DNA of 64,000 bases from Pseudopedobacter sp965218985 (GCA_965218985.1 CBDCMP010000004.1:310001-374000), one strand, 5' to 3'. Counted from the first letter of the stretch, positions 9,118-18,238 are shown. The notes: generated by a model not told the origin, from the letters alone. Translations and numbers: made by a program.

Positions 9118-11790
9118 ATGAGCAAAATCATGGTTGAACCTCATACTAGGATCAACCGTTTTTTCAGTTCGGCTCAAGTTAAAACTGATGATATTGATGA
9201 ATTAAACGGTTCTATTCCAGCATATCCCGATGAAAAAAATCTACATGGGCTGATTTCAGAAGCAGCTGACCGCTATCAAAATAGAACGGCTGTCAGATTT
9301 AAAGATTCAACAATCAGCTACAAGGAGCTGGATGAAAAATCAAATCAGCTGGCACATGCATTGATCGCTCAGGGGATAAAAAAAAACCATAAAATTGGTT
9401 TAGCTGTGGATAGATGCCCCGAAATGATCATTGCGCTTTTGGGGATCATGAAAACGGGGGCTGTTTTTGTGCCCATTGATCCTGAATATCCTTTAGCAAG
9501 AATTCAATATATTTTAAAGGATGTCTCTGCAGAACTAATTATCCTATCTGAAAAATACACTGATAATCATACTAAGGTCAGCAGACAAATTTATTTCGAA
9601 GATTTGCTGAGCAATTTAAATGAATATCCGACAACACAGGTTGGTTTCGAAGTGGAAAGCACAGATTTGATTTATATACTGCATACTTCAGGCTCTACAG
9701 GTGAACCCAAAGGAGTGGAGATTAGGCACCAAAGTGTGGTGAATATTTTTTTTTGGCTGCTTAAAGCACTTCGCATAACCCCCTCAGATAAATTATTGGC
9801 ATTAACCAGTGTCTCTTTTGATATCGCTTATGTAGAATTATTGGCTCCTCTCTTGGTTGGCGCTGAAATTATTTTGACAGATTCAGAAACTGCCAGAGAT
9901 GGAAGATTGATCTTGGAGCTAATGGAAATGGAGCATATTACAGTCATGCAGGCCACTCCTTCATTCTGGCGCATGATCCTCAATTCGGGATGGACAAAGA
10001 AATATACCATCAAAATCATCAGTGGTGGTGAACCGCTGTCAAAAAATCTTGCCCAAAGGCTTTTGAATAACTGTGCAGAATTATGGAATAATTACGGACC
10101 AACGGAGACCACCATTTATTCTACAGGTAAGAGAATTAATTCGACTGATGAACTCATCACCATAGGAAAACCTATCAATAACACCAAGATTTATATTCTT
10201 GATAAGCATAGGCAAAAGGTAAACGAAGGAGAAACTGGAGAGGTTTATATAGCAGGTGTGGGTCTTTCTGCTGGCTACCATAATAAACCTGAACTCACAG
10301 ATCAACGCTTCTTTCCTGATATATTAGATAAATCAACCCATTTATATTCAACAGGAGATTTGGGAAGGATTTTACAAAATGGAGAGCTACAGCTGCTCGG
10401 ACGTTCGGATCAGCAAATAAAAATCCGTGGTTTCAGGATAGAACCGCAGGAGATAGAACACCATTTTTTGGGTATAAGTGAGGTAAAAGACATCGTTATA
10501 GAAGCGGTCAGCAAAGGAGAAGAGTCCATTCTTGTAGCTTTTGTCATCCTCAAAAAAGGTGGGGCTGAGCATATCAACTCCTGGAAAACAACGGTGTCAA
10601 AGGCTTTGCCTCGTTATATGATTCCTCAAAAATTTATCTGCCTGGAAAGTTTTCCAACTACTCCTAACGGAAAAATGGATAGAAACGCATTGGAAGTCAT
10701 TGCAAATCAGTTTCTCTCACCTTCAAGAGGATTCACAGCACCAACTACAAAAGAACAAAAGTTATTAGCTGAAATATGGATGAAGCTCTTAAAGGTTAAA
10801 AAAGTGAGCATGAGCGATAATTTTTTCGATTTGGGAGGTCATTCCCTAATTGCAGTCTCTTTGATGGTTAGGATCGAGAAAGCAACGGGAAGAAGGTTAC
10901 CCATCGCCACCCTGTTCCAGAATCCCACCATTGAAGAATTGGCGAAATTGATAGAAAGGGAGGACAGCAAAATCGAATGGAAATCTTTGGTCCCTTTAAA
11001 GACAAATGGGACAAAGGCTCCTCTATATTTTATCCATGGTGCCGGCCTCAATGTATTCATGCTGCACGCTATTATTGATCGTTTGGACAATGACAGACCC
11101 TTTTATGGAATGCAGGCGATTGGTTTGGATGGCAGCGATTTTGAAATCGCATCTATGGAAGCCATTGCCTCCATTTATGTCGCAGAGCTACTGGCTAATG
11201 ATCCGGATGGACCTTATGCATTGATGGGTTATTCCCTGGGAGGGAATATCGCTTTGGAGATGGCCAAGCAATTAAAAGCAGCTGGGAAAAAAGTGGCATT
11301 TTTAGGGATGCTTGACACCTATATCGATCAAGTGAAGCTGCTTGATTCCAGATTTGCGCAATTGACAAAAAAGATTCGGAGACAATTCCCCAAGTTCATT
11401 TTCATTGTCAAATCTTTTTGGAAGTACCCTGTTGATACGATTAAATATCAACTGGCCATTGCCAGGTTCAAGTTCCTGGATATTTTTGGCTATAAAATCA
11501 AAATGATATCAAAAGAACAATCATTTCAGAACTCGATTTATGAAAAATATCAGCTTGCCCATCACCATCATAAAATCACACCTTACGATGATGTGATTCA
11601 TCTTTTTAAGGTTCAGAAAAGATTATATTTCTTAGATGACGATAAATACATGGGATGGAAACCCTTCGCTCCGGCAGGTTTACGTATTTATGAGGTACCC
11701 GGAGACCATAAAACTTGCTTGTTGGCACCTCATAATGAGAAATTTGTGGAGATATTGGAGAAAGCACTGGCAGAGGCCGAAAAGGGATGA
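9118..11790 (+). CDS. Single-module NRPS-like synthetase (A-PCP-TE)
   Basis: From the ATG at 9118 the protein has 890 residues. The adenylation domain shows the usual core motifs in order: ILHTSGSTGEPKG (ATP loop), FDIAYVELLAPL, NNYGPTET, YSTGDLGR, RSDQQIKIRGFRIEP and PNGKMDRNAL. A carrier domain follows with FFDLGGHSL, Ser576 being the phosphopantetheine site, then a type I thioesterase with GYSLGG (nucleophile Ser706) and a late PGDHKT histidine. There is no condensation domain, so the enzyme should activate one substrate and release or self-condense it. The binding-pocket Asp after the A4 Phe is kept, favouring an alpha-amino acid, but I cannot read the specificity code safely. The frame is open upstream to 8833; I prefer 9118 because the A domain then has a normal N-terminal length. 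The stop overlaps the next gene (ATGA). Confidence 0.85.
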   Translation: MSKIMVEPHTRINRFFSSAQVKTDDIDELNGSIPAYPDEKNLHGLISEAADRYQNRTAVRFKDSTISYKELDEKSNQLAHALIAQGIKKNHKIGLAVDRCPEMIIALLGIMKTGAVFVPIDPEYPLARIQYILKDVSAELIILSEKYTDNHTKVSRQIYFEDLLSNLNEYPTTQVGFEVESTDLIYILHTSGSTGEPKGVEIRHQSVVNIFFWLLKALRITPSDKLLALTSVSFDIAYVELLAPLLVGAEIILTDSETARDGRLILELMEMEHITVMQATPSFWRMILNSGWTKKYTIKIISGGEPLSKNLAQRLLNNCAELWNNYGPTETTIYSTGKRINSTDELITIGKPINNTKIYILDKHRQKVNEGETGEVYIAGVGLSAGYHNKPELTDQRFFPDILDKSTHLYSTGDLGRILQNGELQLLGRSDQQIKIRGFRIEPQEIEHHFLGISEVKDIVIEAVSKGEESILVAFVILKKGGAEHINSWKTTVSKALPRYMIPQKFICLESFPTTPNGKMDRNALEVIANQFLSPSRGFTAPTTKEQKLLAEIWMKLLKVKKVSMSDNFFDLGGHSLIAVSLMVRIEKATGRRLPIATLFQNPTIEELAKLIEREDSKIEWKSLVPLKTNGTKAPLYFIHGAGLNVFMLHAIIDRLDNDRPFYGMQAIGLDGSDFEIASMEAIASIYVAELLANDPDGPYALMGYSLGGNIALEMAKQLKAAGKKVAFLGMLDTYIDQVKLLDSRFAQLTKKIRRQFPKFIFIVKSFWKYPVDTIKYQLAIARFKFLDIFGYKIKMISKEQSFQNSIYEKYQLAHHHHKITPYDDVIHLFKVQKRLYFLDDDKYMGWKPFAPAGLRIYEVPGDHKTCLLAPHNEKFVEILEKALAEAEKG

Positions 11791-12455
11791 TAGCTGTGAT
11801 GGAATGGAAGAAAACCTATCCGGGAGATGAAATCTTTTTATCGGGCCTGACAGATATATGGAGAATTCATGTAGGCAATGATTTAAAGATCTTTTCTGAC
11901 GATTATGCCCGTCTGCTCACAAAAGAAGAGCGGGTGAAGGCAAATGGCTTTAACAAACGTATAGATGAATATTTATATCTGACAACCCGAATCGGATTAA
12001 AATTGATTTTATCAAAATATTTACAATGTGGCCTGGATGAAATAAAAATCATTCAGCATCCTTTTCAAAAACCGTTCATTCATCAAAAATTAAAATTCAA
12101 TGTTTCCCATTCAGGAAATTGGTCATTGCTTGCTTTCTCCAATAAGGAGGTGGGTGTTGATGTCGAATTGATGGAAAACGATTTTCAGTATCAGGAGATC
12201 ATGCACCATAGCTTTGACGAAAAGGAGATTGACTTCATCAAAAGGAATGAAAAACCTATCGAAGCCTTCTATGAAATCTGGACCAGAAAAGAAGCTTTGC
12301 TGAAAAAGACAGGGAGAGGTATATCAGATGGCTCATTAAAGCAAGACTCCTTGGCAAATCCAATCGCTACCAGTTTCAAATTAGATGAAGAGCATATCGC
12401 ATCCATCGCCACAGAAGGGACCCTTGGAAATTATAGAGAACTGTCATTTTCTTAA
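11787..12455 (+). CDS. Sfp-type 4'-phosphopantetheinyl transferase
   Basis: A 222-residue protein with the three Sfp-superfamily signatures: FNVSHSG (His108), GVDVE (Mg-binding Asp125 and Glu127) and FYEIWTRKEALLKKTG (Trp165, Lys168, Glu169). It moves the phosphopantetheine arm of CoA to a conserved serine of carrier domains. The start overlaps the NRPS stop codon by 4 bases, so it is translationally coupled and very likely activates Ser576 of that enzyme. The first residues before the DIWRIHV strand are variable; a start at the second ATG (residue 5) is possible. Confidence 0.9.
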   Translation: MIAVMEWKKTYPGDEIFLSGLTDIWRIHVGNDLKIFSDDYARLLTKEERVKANGFNKRIDEYLYLTTRIGLKLILSKYLQCGLDEIKIIQHPFQKPFIHQKLKFNVSHSGNWSLLAFSNKEVGVDVELMENDFQYQEIMHHSFDEKEIDFIKRNEKPIEAFYEIWTRKEALLKKTGRGISDGSLKQDSLANPIATSFKLDEEHIASIATEGTLGNYRELSFS

Positions 12456-12494
12456 AGCCTTATGAGATTTTGGATGCCCTATATTCATTAAAAA

Positions 12495-12722
12495 TCACCG
12501 AGGAGATTTCTCTATGGCATCAGCGATTTCACGCAAAATTTCATCATGGAGTTTGTCGCCCGAAACCTGAACCCAACGCGAAGGATGGTCATGTTCAATC
12601 ACCGCTTTTCTCCCGTTTTCCAGATATATGTTGAATCGGTGGCAATAATTGATCTCTCCTGCTGAAATGACTTTAACAGGGCTTGCCTGAAAAGTCAAAT
12701 TTAATTCCAATATCTTTTGCAT
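12495..12722 (-). CDS. Small protein of unknown function
   Basis: A 75-residue acidic protein (start at the ATG at 12722; an in-frame ATG at 12743 would add seven residues). It has alternating strands and a C-terminal helix and contains no motif I recognise. It is convergent with the phosphopantetheinyl transferase gene with a spacer of about 40 bases. Composition and codon use look protein-coding. Probably a conserved hypothetical of the group. Confidence 0.5.
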   Translation of the reverse strand: MQKILELNLTFQASPVKVISAGEINYCHRFNIYLENGRKAVIEHDHPSRWVQVSGDKLHDEILREIADAIEKSPR

Positions 12723-12952
12723 ATGACAGTAACTATCTTCCAATGGTTTGGATTGGTTAATCTAACGCTGCTATTAAATGATTAATGTGCTGATTTCTGG
12801 AAATTTTATTTTTTTTATCATTTTCTATTACAGCATATCAGCATCAAGTCTAAACCCAGCAGTCTAAACCCATTCATCAGCGGCATAAAATATGCACCAT
12901 ATTTGGTGGAATAACTTGAATGAAAATAGGGGAATTGTTGCTTGAAAAGAAG

Positions 12953-13225
12953 TCAAAAAGAATGCTTTGATTTCAAATCATCAATGATGAACTGCAACTG
13001 TTTTTTATTGATCACATTCGAAAATCCTTTCCAGTTATCTTCTTCATCCACCACAATAAATGCAAGCACCACGCCATGCAAAAGAGCATTGAAATTAATG
13101 CTTTTGTCCGATTCGTCATAAGAAGGTACGATCATAAGATCTACAAGATCTCCGCTTCCGATATCGGATTTTAAATAAAAAGGATCCACGTGATAGGAAT
13201 GATAGTTGATTGATCTTAAATTCAT
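12953..13225 (-). CDS. Small protein of unknown function
   Basis: A 90-residue protein with mixed strands in the middle (VDLMIVPSYDE, VVLAFIVVDEED) and a lysine-rich C-terminal helix. There is no signal peptide or known motif. It stands alone between gene-poor stretches. The amphipathic pattern suggests a real small cytoplasmic protein, but no function can be given. Confidence 0.5.
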   Translation of the reverse strand: MNLRSINYHSYHVDPFYLKSDIGSGDLVDLMIVPSYDESDKSINFNALLHGVVLAFIVVDEEDNWKGFSNVINKKQLQFIIDDLKSKHSF

Positions 13226-13566
13226 TTAATATTCATTTCAGTTTTAAGAAGATCACCAGTGACCGCTCAGTTCCACTTCACATTCGATTAAGAAATTTAG
13301 CCAACATTCCACAAGTGTACAGCGCAAATCCGATGTCAATAAAACTTAAGCCATTTATACTTCCGTCGTTTTTAATTGTTTCAGTAAATGGTGGTTTTGT
13401 TATTTATACTGATTTTGATCGAATCTGAATTGGAGATAAGCTTTTTAATAGCCTATACCTCAACACCGTGTTTGAAAACAAACCCTAAAAAGTTGAAGGT
13501 GAATGGCTGATTTAGGTTAATGCTTTGGATTTTTAAATCAGCAGGAGAACAAAATAATAGGAATAA
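13226..13566. other. Gene-free spacer
   Basis: No coding frame with convincing composition and no RNA gene is seen. The stretch lies upstream of a transposase remnant and is probably degenerate. Confidence 0.4.
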
Positions 13567-13761
13567 GGATTTCCAATTTGGCAGCAGGACCATCATCAGG
13601 TGGAATTAGATGATATTAAAATTTTAGATCCGAAAATGGATTATTTGCATCAGAATCCAATAGGCGCTGGACTGGTTAGGGAAGAGAAAGATTATGTATG
13701 ATCTTCAGGTATAGATTATTATGGAGATGAGAAAGGATTGATAACGATTGATTTTCTTTAG
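13567..13761 (+). pseudogene. C-terminal remnant of a REP-associated (IS200-like) transposase
   Basis: The + frame encodes a segment with WQQDHHQVEL, then KMDYLHQNPIGAGLV and, after an in-frame TGA at 13699-13701, SSGIDYYGDEKGLI, ending at TAG 13759-13761. This is the typical C-terminus of TnpA-REP Y1 transposases (family pattern YIHQNPV.AG, then YSSA.DY). The N-terminal half with the HUH and catalytic Tyr is absent and a stop codon interrupts the remnant, so it is dead. The hairpins just downstream fit the REP structures such transposases act on. Confidence 0.75.
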
Positions 13762-13773
13762 GTTAGGTTTACC

Positions 13774-13832
13774 GAGTCTAAAGACTCTTTTCTATTTGTT
13801 AATCCGTAGTCACGCTTCGCTTAAGACTATGG
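13774..13832. repeat. Paired REP-like hairpins after the transposase remnant
   Basis: GAGTC/GACTC (13774-13778 and 13783-13787, 4-base loop) is followed by CCGTAGTC/GACTATGG (13804-13811 and 13825-13832). Tandem imperfect hairpins next to a Y1 transposase remnant are typical of REP elements. Confidence 0.5.
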
Positions 13833-13849
13833 ACAATTAGGAGGTTAAG

Positions 13850-13881
13850 AAAAAGCCTGTTAAAATGAACAGGCTTTTTTT
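13850..13881. terminator. Bidirectional rho-independent terminator
   Basis: AAAAAGCCTGTT pairs with AACAGGCTTTTT around a short loop, with A/T runs on both sides. It lies downstream of the leftward VOC gene and would end its transcript. Confidence 0.75.
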
Positions 13882-13933
13882 AACCGGGAATTCTGAATGG
13901 TTTTAAGGTGTTTTATGAATTATTCTTTTCTTC

Positions 13934-14371
13934 TTATAACCTCCCCTTATATTTTTCATCAAAATCAACCATCCATTCAATACCGTATTTGTCTCTAAAC
14001 ATTCCGAAATATGAACCCCATGGACTATCCCCGATAGGCATTTCTATACTTCCGCCTGCTGAAAGTCCATTAAATAATCGATCTGCTTCTTCACGACTTT
14101 CTGCGCTAATGGATATTTTAGATCTGTTTTCATTTTCATTCACCTCACCCATAAATTCTGGGACATCATTGGCCATCAAAACATTATTGCCAATAGGCAA
14201 AGCAATGTGCATGACTTTATTAGCCTCGATTTCGGCAACCTCAAATCCGGGGTTTTCCATATCTTTAAAACGCATAATCGTAGCGAACTCTCCGCCAAAT
14301 ACTGATTTGTAAAAATTAAATGCTTCTTCGGCATTTCCGTTGAAGTTGATGTAGGGGTTTATAAGGGCCAT
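13934..14371 (-). CDS. VOC family protein (PhnB-like)
   Basis: A 145-residue protein of the vicinal oxygen chelate superfamily, PhnB/3-demethylubiquinone methyltransferase-like subgroup. It shows the duplicated beta-alpha-beta-beta-beta layout: INPYINFNGNAEEAFNFYKSVFGG at the N-terminus and SPWGSYFGMFRDKYGIEWMV near the C-terminus. Members with this architecture are widespread and mostly uncharacterised; they bind a small molecule or metal in the cleft. It is transcribed alone, with a terminator right after the gene. Confidence 0.85.
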   Translation of the reverse strand: MALINPYINFNGNAEEAFNFYKSVFGGEFATIMRFKDMENPGFEVAEIEANKVMHIALPIGNNVLMANDVPEFMGEVNENENRSKISISAESREEADRLFNGLSAGGSIEMPIGDSPWGSYFGMFRDKYGIEWMVDFDEKYKGRL

Positions 14372-14592
14372 AATTTTAGTTTTTTAAAACTTGATGTATT
14401 AATATCTCCAATCAAAAGTAGGATTTAATTAAAAACATATTAAGGTGTGAAAGCGTAAAAAAAGTGGTTGTTTGCGACAGAAACCAAGATGATGTTCTTC
14501 CTGCGCTTTGCTAATATGTCGGGCAGCTTGTGTACTTACGGATAATTTTTAGGATTTTATTCCCCAGCTATTTTTCATGAAACATCTAATTA

Positions 14593-15279
14593 TCAATGGC
14601 AAATAACTGTTTCATCTGTAATCTCCGGACTTAAATAAGGAATTCCTAAATTCAATCCCCTTAATATAAACCAAAATCCCAGGCACAAAGTGAACAGGGG
14701 TAAAAACTGGTTGATTCTTCTCCTGAAAACCGGTTTGGCGAAGTTGATGCCCAGCATAGCCGCCAGCATGAGGGGGAGTGTACCCAAGCCAAAAAAGAAC
14801 ATGAATAAACCTGACTGTAAAACGCTATTGGTGTTTATTGCAGTTGCCAAAGCCAGATAGACGAAGCCACAGGGTAAAAAACCGTTTAAAACACCAACCA
14901 AAAAATGACCGCTTTTATGCGAAATGGCTTTCCCTAATAGCTTATTCAGGGTGATTTGAAAAGGATTGTTGAAGGGGATATGAAAGTTGAAAAGCGGTAA
15001 CAACCTGGGCAAAGTGACCAGGATGATGATGGCACCGCTTAACATACTGATGCCTTGCTGCAGACCTGCCAGCCAAAACTGTTTTCCAATTAAGCCTATC
15101 AGCAAGCCTAAAAAAGCATAAGTACATGCCCTGCCTAAATTGTAAGCTAATTTTTGAAAAATCATCATCCACCTGCTTTTGCTTTTATCCTGAAGAGCGA
15201 AAGCCAATGGTCCGCACATGCCCACGCAATGCAGGCTGCCAAACAAACCAATCAGGAAAGCAAGCTGGAGGTGGTTCAT
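14593..15279 (-). CDS. SafE/UreH-like membrane protein of the cbb3 assembly operon
   Basis: A 228-residue polytopic membrane protein with about six helices. The first helix carries GSLHCVGMCGP, the metal-binding-looking His-Cys and Met-Cys pattern of the DsbD_2/UreH-like transmembrane family, and a second conserved motif, LNGFLPCGFVYLA, lies mid-protein. In Bacteroidota this protein regularly closes the cco operon after ccoG and fixH, so a role in copper or heme handling during cbb3 oxidase assembly is likely (inference). The start overlaps the fixH stop by 4 bases. Confidence 0.8.
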   Translation of the reverse strand: MNHLQLAFLIGLFGSLHCVGMCGPLAFALQDKSKSRWMMIFQKLAYNLGRACTYAFLGLLIGLIGKQFWLAGLQQGISMLSGAIIILVTLPRLLPLFNFHIPFNNPFQITLNKLLGKAISHKSGHFLVGVLNGFLPCGFVYLALATAINTNSVLQSGLFMFFFGLGTLPLMLAAMLGINFAKPVFRRRINQFLPLFTLCLGFWFILRGLNLGIPYLSPEITDETVICH

Positions 15280-15689
15280 GGGATGTACATACTTTTCTCG
15301 AACAGGTAATTTTGATGATCACTGGTCCAGTTGATCACCAGATTCCATTCTGCTTTTTTTAATTCCTTTATTGGAACTGAAACTGTTGAGGTGTTTATCT
15401 TCAGCAAGATGTCTTTTGATTTGTCAGCAGGACATTTAAACCTGATGGTTCCCTCATCCATAGCTTTGAACACCATCAATAAAGTGCTGTCATTTATGGT
15501 GATGGAAGGCGTTGCCCGGTCATCGATCACGTTTTGTTTCAGGTCATACTCTTTGTCAAAAGCCAATCCTTTTTCATAGTAATCTTTGTCAAAGGCATCA
15601 TCTTTTGAATAGATCATTTTGACGGCCAGTATGGTGATGAAACTCATGAAAAGCACTAAAACTAATATGATACTTCTTCCCCAATTCAT
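15276..15689 (-). CDS. FixH family cbb3 assembly protein
   Basis: A 137-residue protein with one N-terminal membrane helix (about 5-25) and a periplasmic domain containing DKDYYEKGLAFDKEYD, the typical FixH sequence just after the helix. FixH/CcoH-type proteins are needed for maturation or stability of the cbb3 oxidase. It sits 5 bases after ccoG and overlaps the SafE-like gene by 4 bases, so the three are co-translated. Confidence 0.88.
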   Translation of the reverse strand: MNWGRSIILVLVLFMSFITILAVKMIYSKDDAFDKDYYEKGLAFDKEYDLKQNVIDDRATPSITINDSTLLMVFKAMDEGTIRFKCPADKSKDILLKINTSTVSVPIKELKKAEWNLVINWTSDHQNYLFEKSMYIP

Positions 15690-15694
15690 AATTT

Positions 15695-17071
15695 TCAGTT
15701 TACCGGTCCTAAAAAATTTGTTTTAATTCTGTTGATGGTTTTTCCGTTCTGCTTCAATAAAAGAACTAAAGCGGTTTTACGGGTTTTAATGGATGATTCG
15801 GGCAACAGCACAAAGAAGGTCACCTTCACAGTGCTTTCCTTCGCCACTTTATTCGCCGCCTGTATCCAGGTTATTTTGGCGTTTTCATCTTCCGGGACGA
15901 TATCAATGTTTATCGGATTTCCTGTTTTATTGATGAGCTCGGCATTGTACAGGTTGCTGATGTAACCGCCAGGCTGTTCCTGGTAAAGCATTCCGCCCGC
16001 TCTTAATAAGGTGATGTCCACATCTTTCCTGCTGAGGAGGAAGTAGCTCAACACACCTACCATCCCAATAATGATGAAGCTGTAGGCTTTCATCCGGATG
16101 CTGAAGGTGGGTTTCTTTTGATGGGCGATCATCTCCTCTGAATAAAAACCAATGAGCTTACGTGGTTTATGGATTTTATCCATCACCTGGTCGCAGGCAT
16201 CTATACAGGCGGTGCAATTCACGCATTCCAGCTGGGTGCCTTTGCGGATGTCAATCCCGGTGGGGCAAACCGCCACACATAAATTACAGTCCACACAATC
16301 GCCTTTGGGCTGGTCTGCATCAGTTTTTTTGAGTTTTCCTCTGGGTTCTCCACGGATATAGTCATAAGCCACCACGAGTGAATTCTTATCCAGCATCACA
16401 CCCTGCAAGCGGCCATAGGGGCAGGCGAAAATGCAGACCAGTTCTCTGAGCTGACTGAAAACCACATAAAACGCCAATGTGAAAACACAGATGCTGATGA
16501 AGCCCATTAAATGCTGGTTCAGCGGTGAGGTGATGATGTTGAACAGTTCATCGCTACCAATGATGTAAGCCAGAAAAGTGTTGGAGATGAAAAAGGATAT
16601 CAGTACATAAATACTATGTTTAACAGTTTTCTTGATGATTTTATCCTGCGTCCATGGACCTTCATCCAATTTCTTCCTGGCTAAGGGCTCTCCTTCAATC
16701 CAAACCTCAACCTTACGGAAAACCATTTCCAGAAAAATAGTCTGCGGACAAATCCAACCACAGAACACCCTGCCGAATGCAATGGTGAACAATACGATGC
16801 TGATGAGCACCAACAACATGGCCAGTACAAAGATGAAAAAATCCTGTGGCCAAAACACCTGACCAAACAAAATGAATTTACGCTCAATAATATTGAATAG
16901 CATGAACTGATGTCCATTCACTTTAAGATAGGGTGAAGCGAAGAGAAAGACCAGCAAGATATAGCTGACCACGCTTCTGTATTTGTAGAAAGCACCTTTT
17001 CTTAAAAGCGGATACAACCACCTTCTTTTTCCGTCTGCTTCCACTGAACTGTGGTATGTGATATCTTCCAT
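15695..17071 (-). CDS. ccoG: Cytochrome c oxidase accessory protein CcoG (FixG/RdxA)
   Basis: A 458-residue membrane iron-sulfur protein. It has about five helices and a NapH-like motif GRVFCGWICPQ (100-110). Two 4Fe-4S motifs follow, with cysteines 259, 262, 265, 269 and 283, 286, 289, 293, and a C-terminal Ig-like FixG_C domain. CcoG reduces copper for assembly of the CuB site of cbb3 oxidase. It lies between ccoP and fixH; a 116-base gap containing a strong hairpin separates it from ccoP, so it may also have its own promoter. Confidence 0.95.
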   Translation of the reverse strand: MEDITYHSSVEADGKRRWLYPLLRKGAFYKYRSVVSYILLVFLFASPYLKVNGHQFMLFNIIERKFILFGQVFWPQDFFIFVLAMLLVLISIVLFTIAFGRVFCGWICPQTIFLEMVFRKVEVWIEGEPLARKKLDEGPWTQDKIIKKTVKHSIYVLISFFISNTFLAYIIGSDELFNIITSPLNQHLMGFISICVFTLAFYVVFSQLRELVCIFACPYGRLQGVMLDKNSLVVAYDYIRGEPRGKLKKTDADQPKGDCVDCNLCVAVCPTGIDIRKGTQLECVNCTACIDACDQVMDKIHKPRKLIGFYSEEMIAHQKKPTFSIRMKAYSFIIIGMVGVLSYFLLSRKDVDITLLRAGGMLYQEQPGGYISNLYNAELINKTGNPINIDIVPEDENAKITWIQAANKVAKESTVKVTFFVLLPESSIKTRKTALVLLLKQNGKTINRIKTNFLGPVN

Positions 17072-17102
17072 TTTATTTTTGCATTAACGATTAGCACCTG
17101 CC

Positions 17103-17136
17103 AGCCGGACAGGCAGGGATACCGGCCTGTCCGGCT
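17103..17136. repeat. GC-rich REP-like hairpin between ccoP and ccoG
   Basis: AGCCGGACAGGC (17103-17114) and GCCTGTCCGGCT (17125-17136) form a perfect 12-bp stem with a 10-base loop. It is far more GC-rich than its surroundings and has no T tract, so it looks like a REP element that could shape the operon transcript rather than a simple terminator. Confidence 0.65.
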
Positions 17137-17187
17137 AAATCCCTTGGTTAGTATGAGCGTAAAGCGTATTAGAATGCCCAAATCAAC

Positions 17188-18045
17188 TTATGACTCCTTG
17201 TCTCCCTGTGGTGCTTTTGGATTGGGAGGGTTTGTACCTTTTAATGATTTAATGTAATTGGCCACCTCTGCAATCTGTTTAGGGCTCAGCTGTTTCTCCC
17301 AGGAGATCATCCCTTTATCCGGCACTCCGTATTTAATGGTTTTAAAAATGTTGTTTATTTTTCCGCCATGCAACCAGTACTCATCTGTTAAATTTGGTCC
17401 AACTATGCCCTGCCCATGCTCTCCATGGCAGGCCACACAATTCTGTAAGAAAATGGCTTTTCCTGCGGTTAAAACTTCGGGATCAGTGCTGATTTTCACG
17501 GTGTTCTCATCCACGCGGTTAGCAGATTTTGCCAGAAAAGCTTTTTGATCTGCTGCCGCCTGTTTCATCTCCACCACGTATTCTTCGTCCTGTAATTTGC
17601 CCAGTTTAAACACATGAAAATTAAGGAGATAAACTAATCCAAATATGACAGTGCCATAAAACAGCCAGTTGAACCAGGCAGGAACAGGGTTGTCCAATTC
17701 CTGTATGTCGTCATAATCGTGCATGATCAATAGCTCTTTTTCTTCGGCCATGGGTCTGAGGGAAAGCAGTCTCTCCCAAATGCTTAGTTTAGGGGGAGAT
17801 GGCTCCAGGATAAATTCCTGTGCAACCACCGTCGCTTTTGCAGCCACCTCCTCCTGTGGCAGCAGCATGTTAGCCAGCACCTTAAAAGTTTTCAGCAACA
17901 CCAAACATACCGCTCCAATAAGAATCAACATGGCAAGTATGGCTCCCAATGCGATGTTGTTCATCAGGCTGGCGTTATTTGCAAAGGCGGCCTGGCCACC
18001 TCCAAGTATCAGAAAAATGATGATGATTATTTTTCGGCTATTCAT
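17188..18045 (-). CDS. ccoP: cbb3 oxidase subunit CcoP, single-heme form
   Basis: A 285-residue membrane-bound c-type cytochrome. It has an N-terminal signal or first helix, a second helix (about 28-60), a third near 125-145 (PAWFNWLFYGTVIFGLVY, typical of CcoP) and one C-terminal cytochrome c domain with CVACH at 203-207 and an axial Met in KGMISW. Proteobacterial CcoP has two heme c sites; here only one is present. It passes electrons to CcoN/CcoO. I use the ATG at 18045; a TTG nine bases upstream, next to the ccoQ stop, would also work. Confidence 0.92.
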   Translation of the reverse strand: MNSRKIIIIIFLILGGGQAAFANNASLMNNIALGAILAMLILIGAVCLVLLKTFKVLANMLLPQEEVAAKATVVAQEFILEPSPPKLSIWERLLSLRPMAEEKELLIMHDYDDIQELDNPVPAWFNWLFYGTVIFGLVYLLNFHVFKLGKLQDEEYVVEMKQAAADQKAFLAKSANRVDENTVKISTDPEVLTAGKAIFLQNCVACHGEHGQGIVGPNLTDEYWLHGGKINNIFKTIKYGVPDKGMISWEKQLSPKQIAEVANYIKSLKGTNPPNPKAPQGDKES

Positions 18046-18055
18046 GTTCTTCAAA

Positions 18056-18235
18056 TTAATTGGTTTTCTCTTCTGATTCGGTTTTCAATGGGATATCGCT
18101 CATATAATCCAGGTGCGATTTCTTCATTCTCATCATGGCTATGGTAGCTCCGATAAAGAAGGCGAAGAAGATCATGAGGGATAGCAACATATACACTTCG
18201 TCGCCATGAAGGCTTTGGATGAATTGTTTAAACAT
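18056..18235 (-). CDS. ccoQ: cbb3 oxidase subunit CcoQ-like
   Basis: A 59-residue protein with one membrane helix (about 14-36, MLLSLMIFFAFFIGATIAMM) followed by a charged tail. Size, topology and position between ccoNO and ccoP identify it as the small CcoQ/FixQ subunit, which stabilises the oxidase. The start lies 3 bases after the ccoNO stop, and the stop is 10 bases before the ccoP ATG. Confidence 0.85.
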   Translation of the reverse strand: MFKQFIQSLHGDEVYMLLSLMIFFAFFIGATIAMMRMKKSHLDYMSDIPLKTESEEKTN

Positions 18236-18238
18236 GGC

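Noticed and set aside
13210..13428. 72-residue + strand frame
   Set aside because: No plausible start context, low-complexity composition, overlaps the start of the opposite small gene.
13908..14312. 134-residue + strand frame
   Set aside because: Antisense shadow of the VOC family gene.
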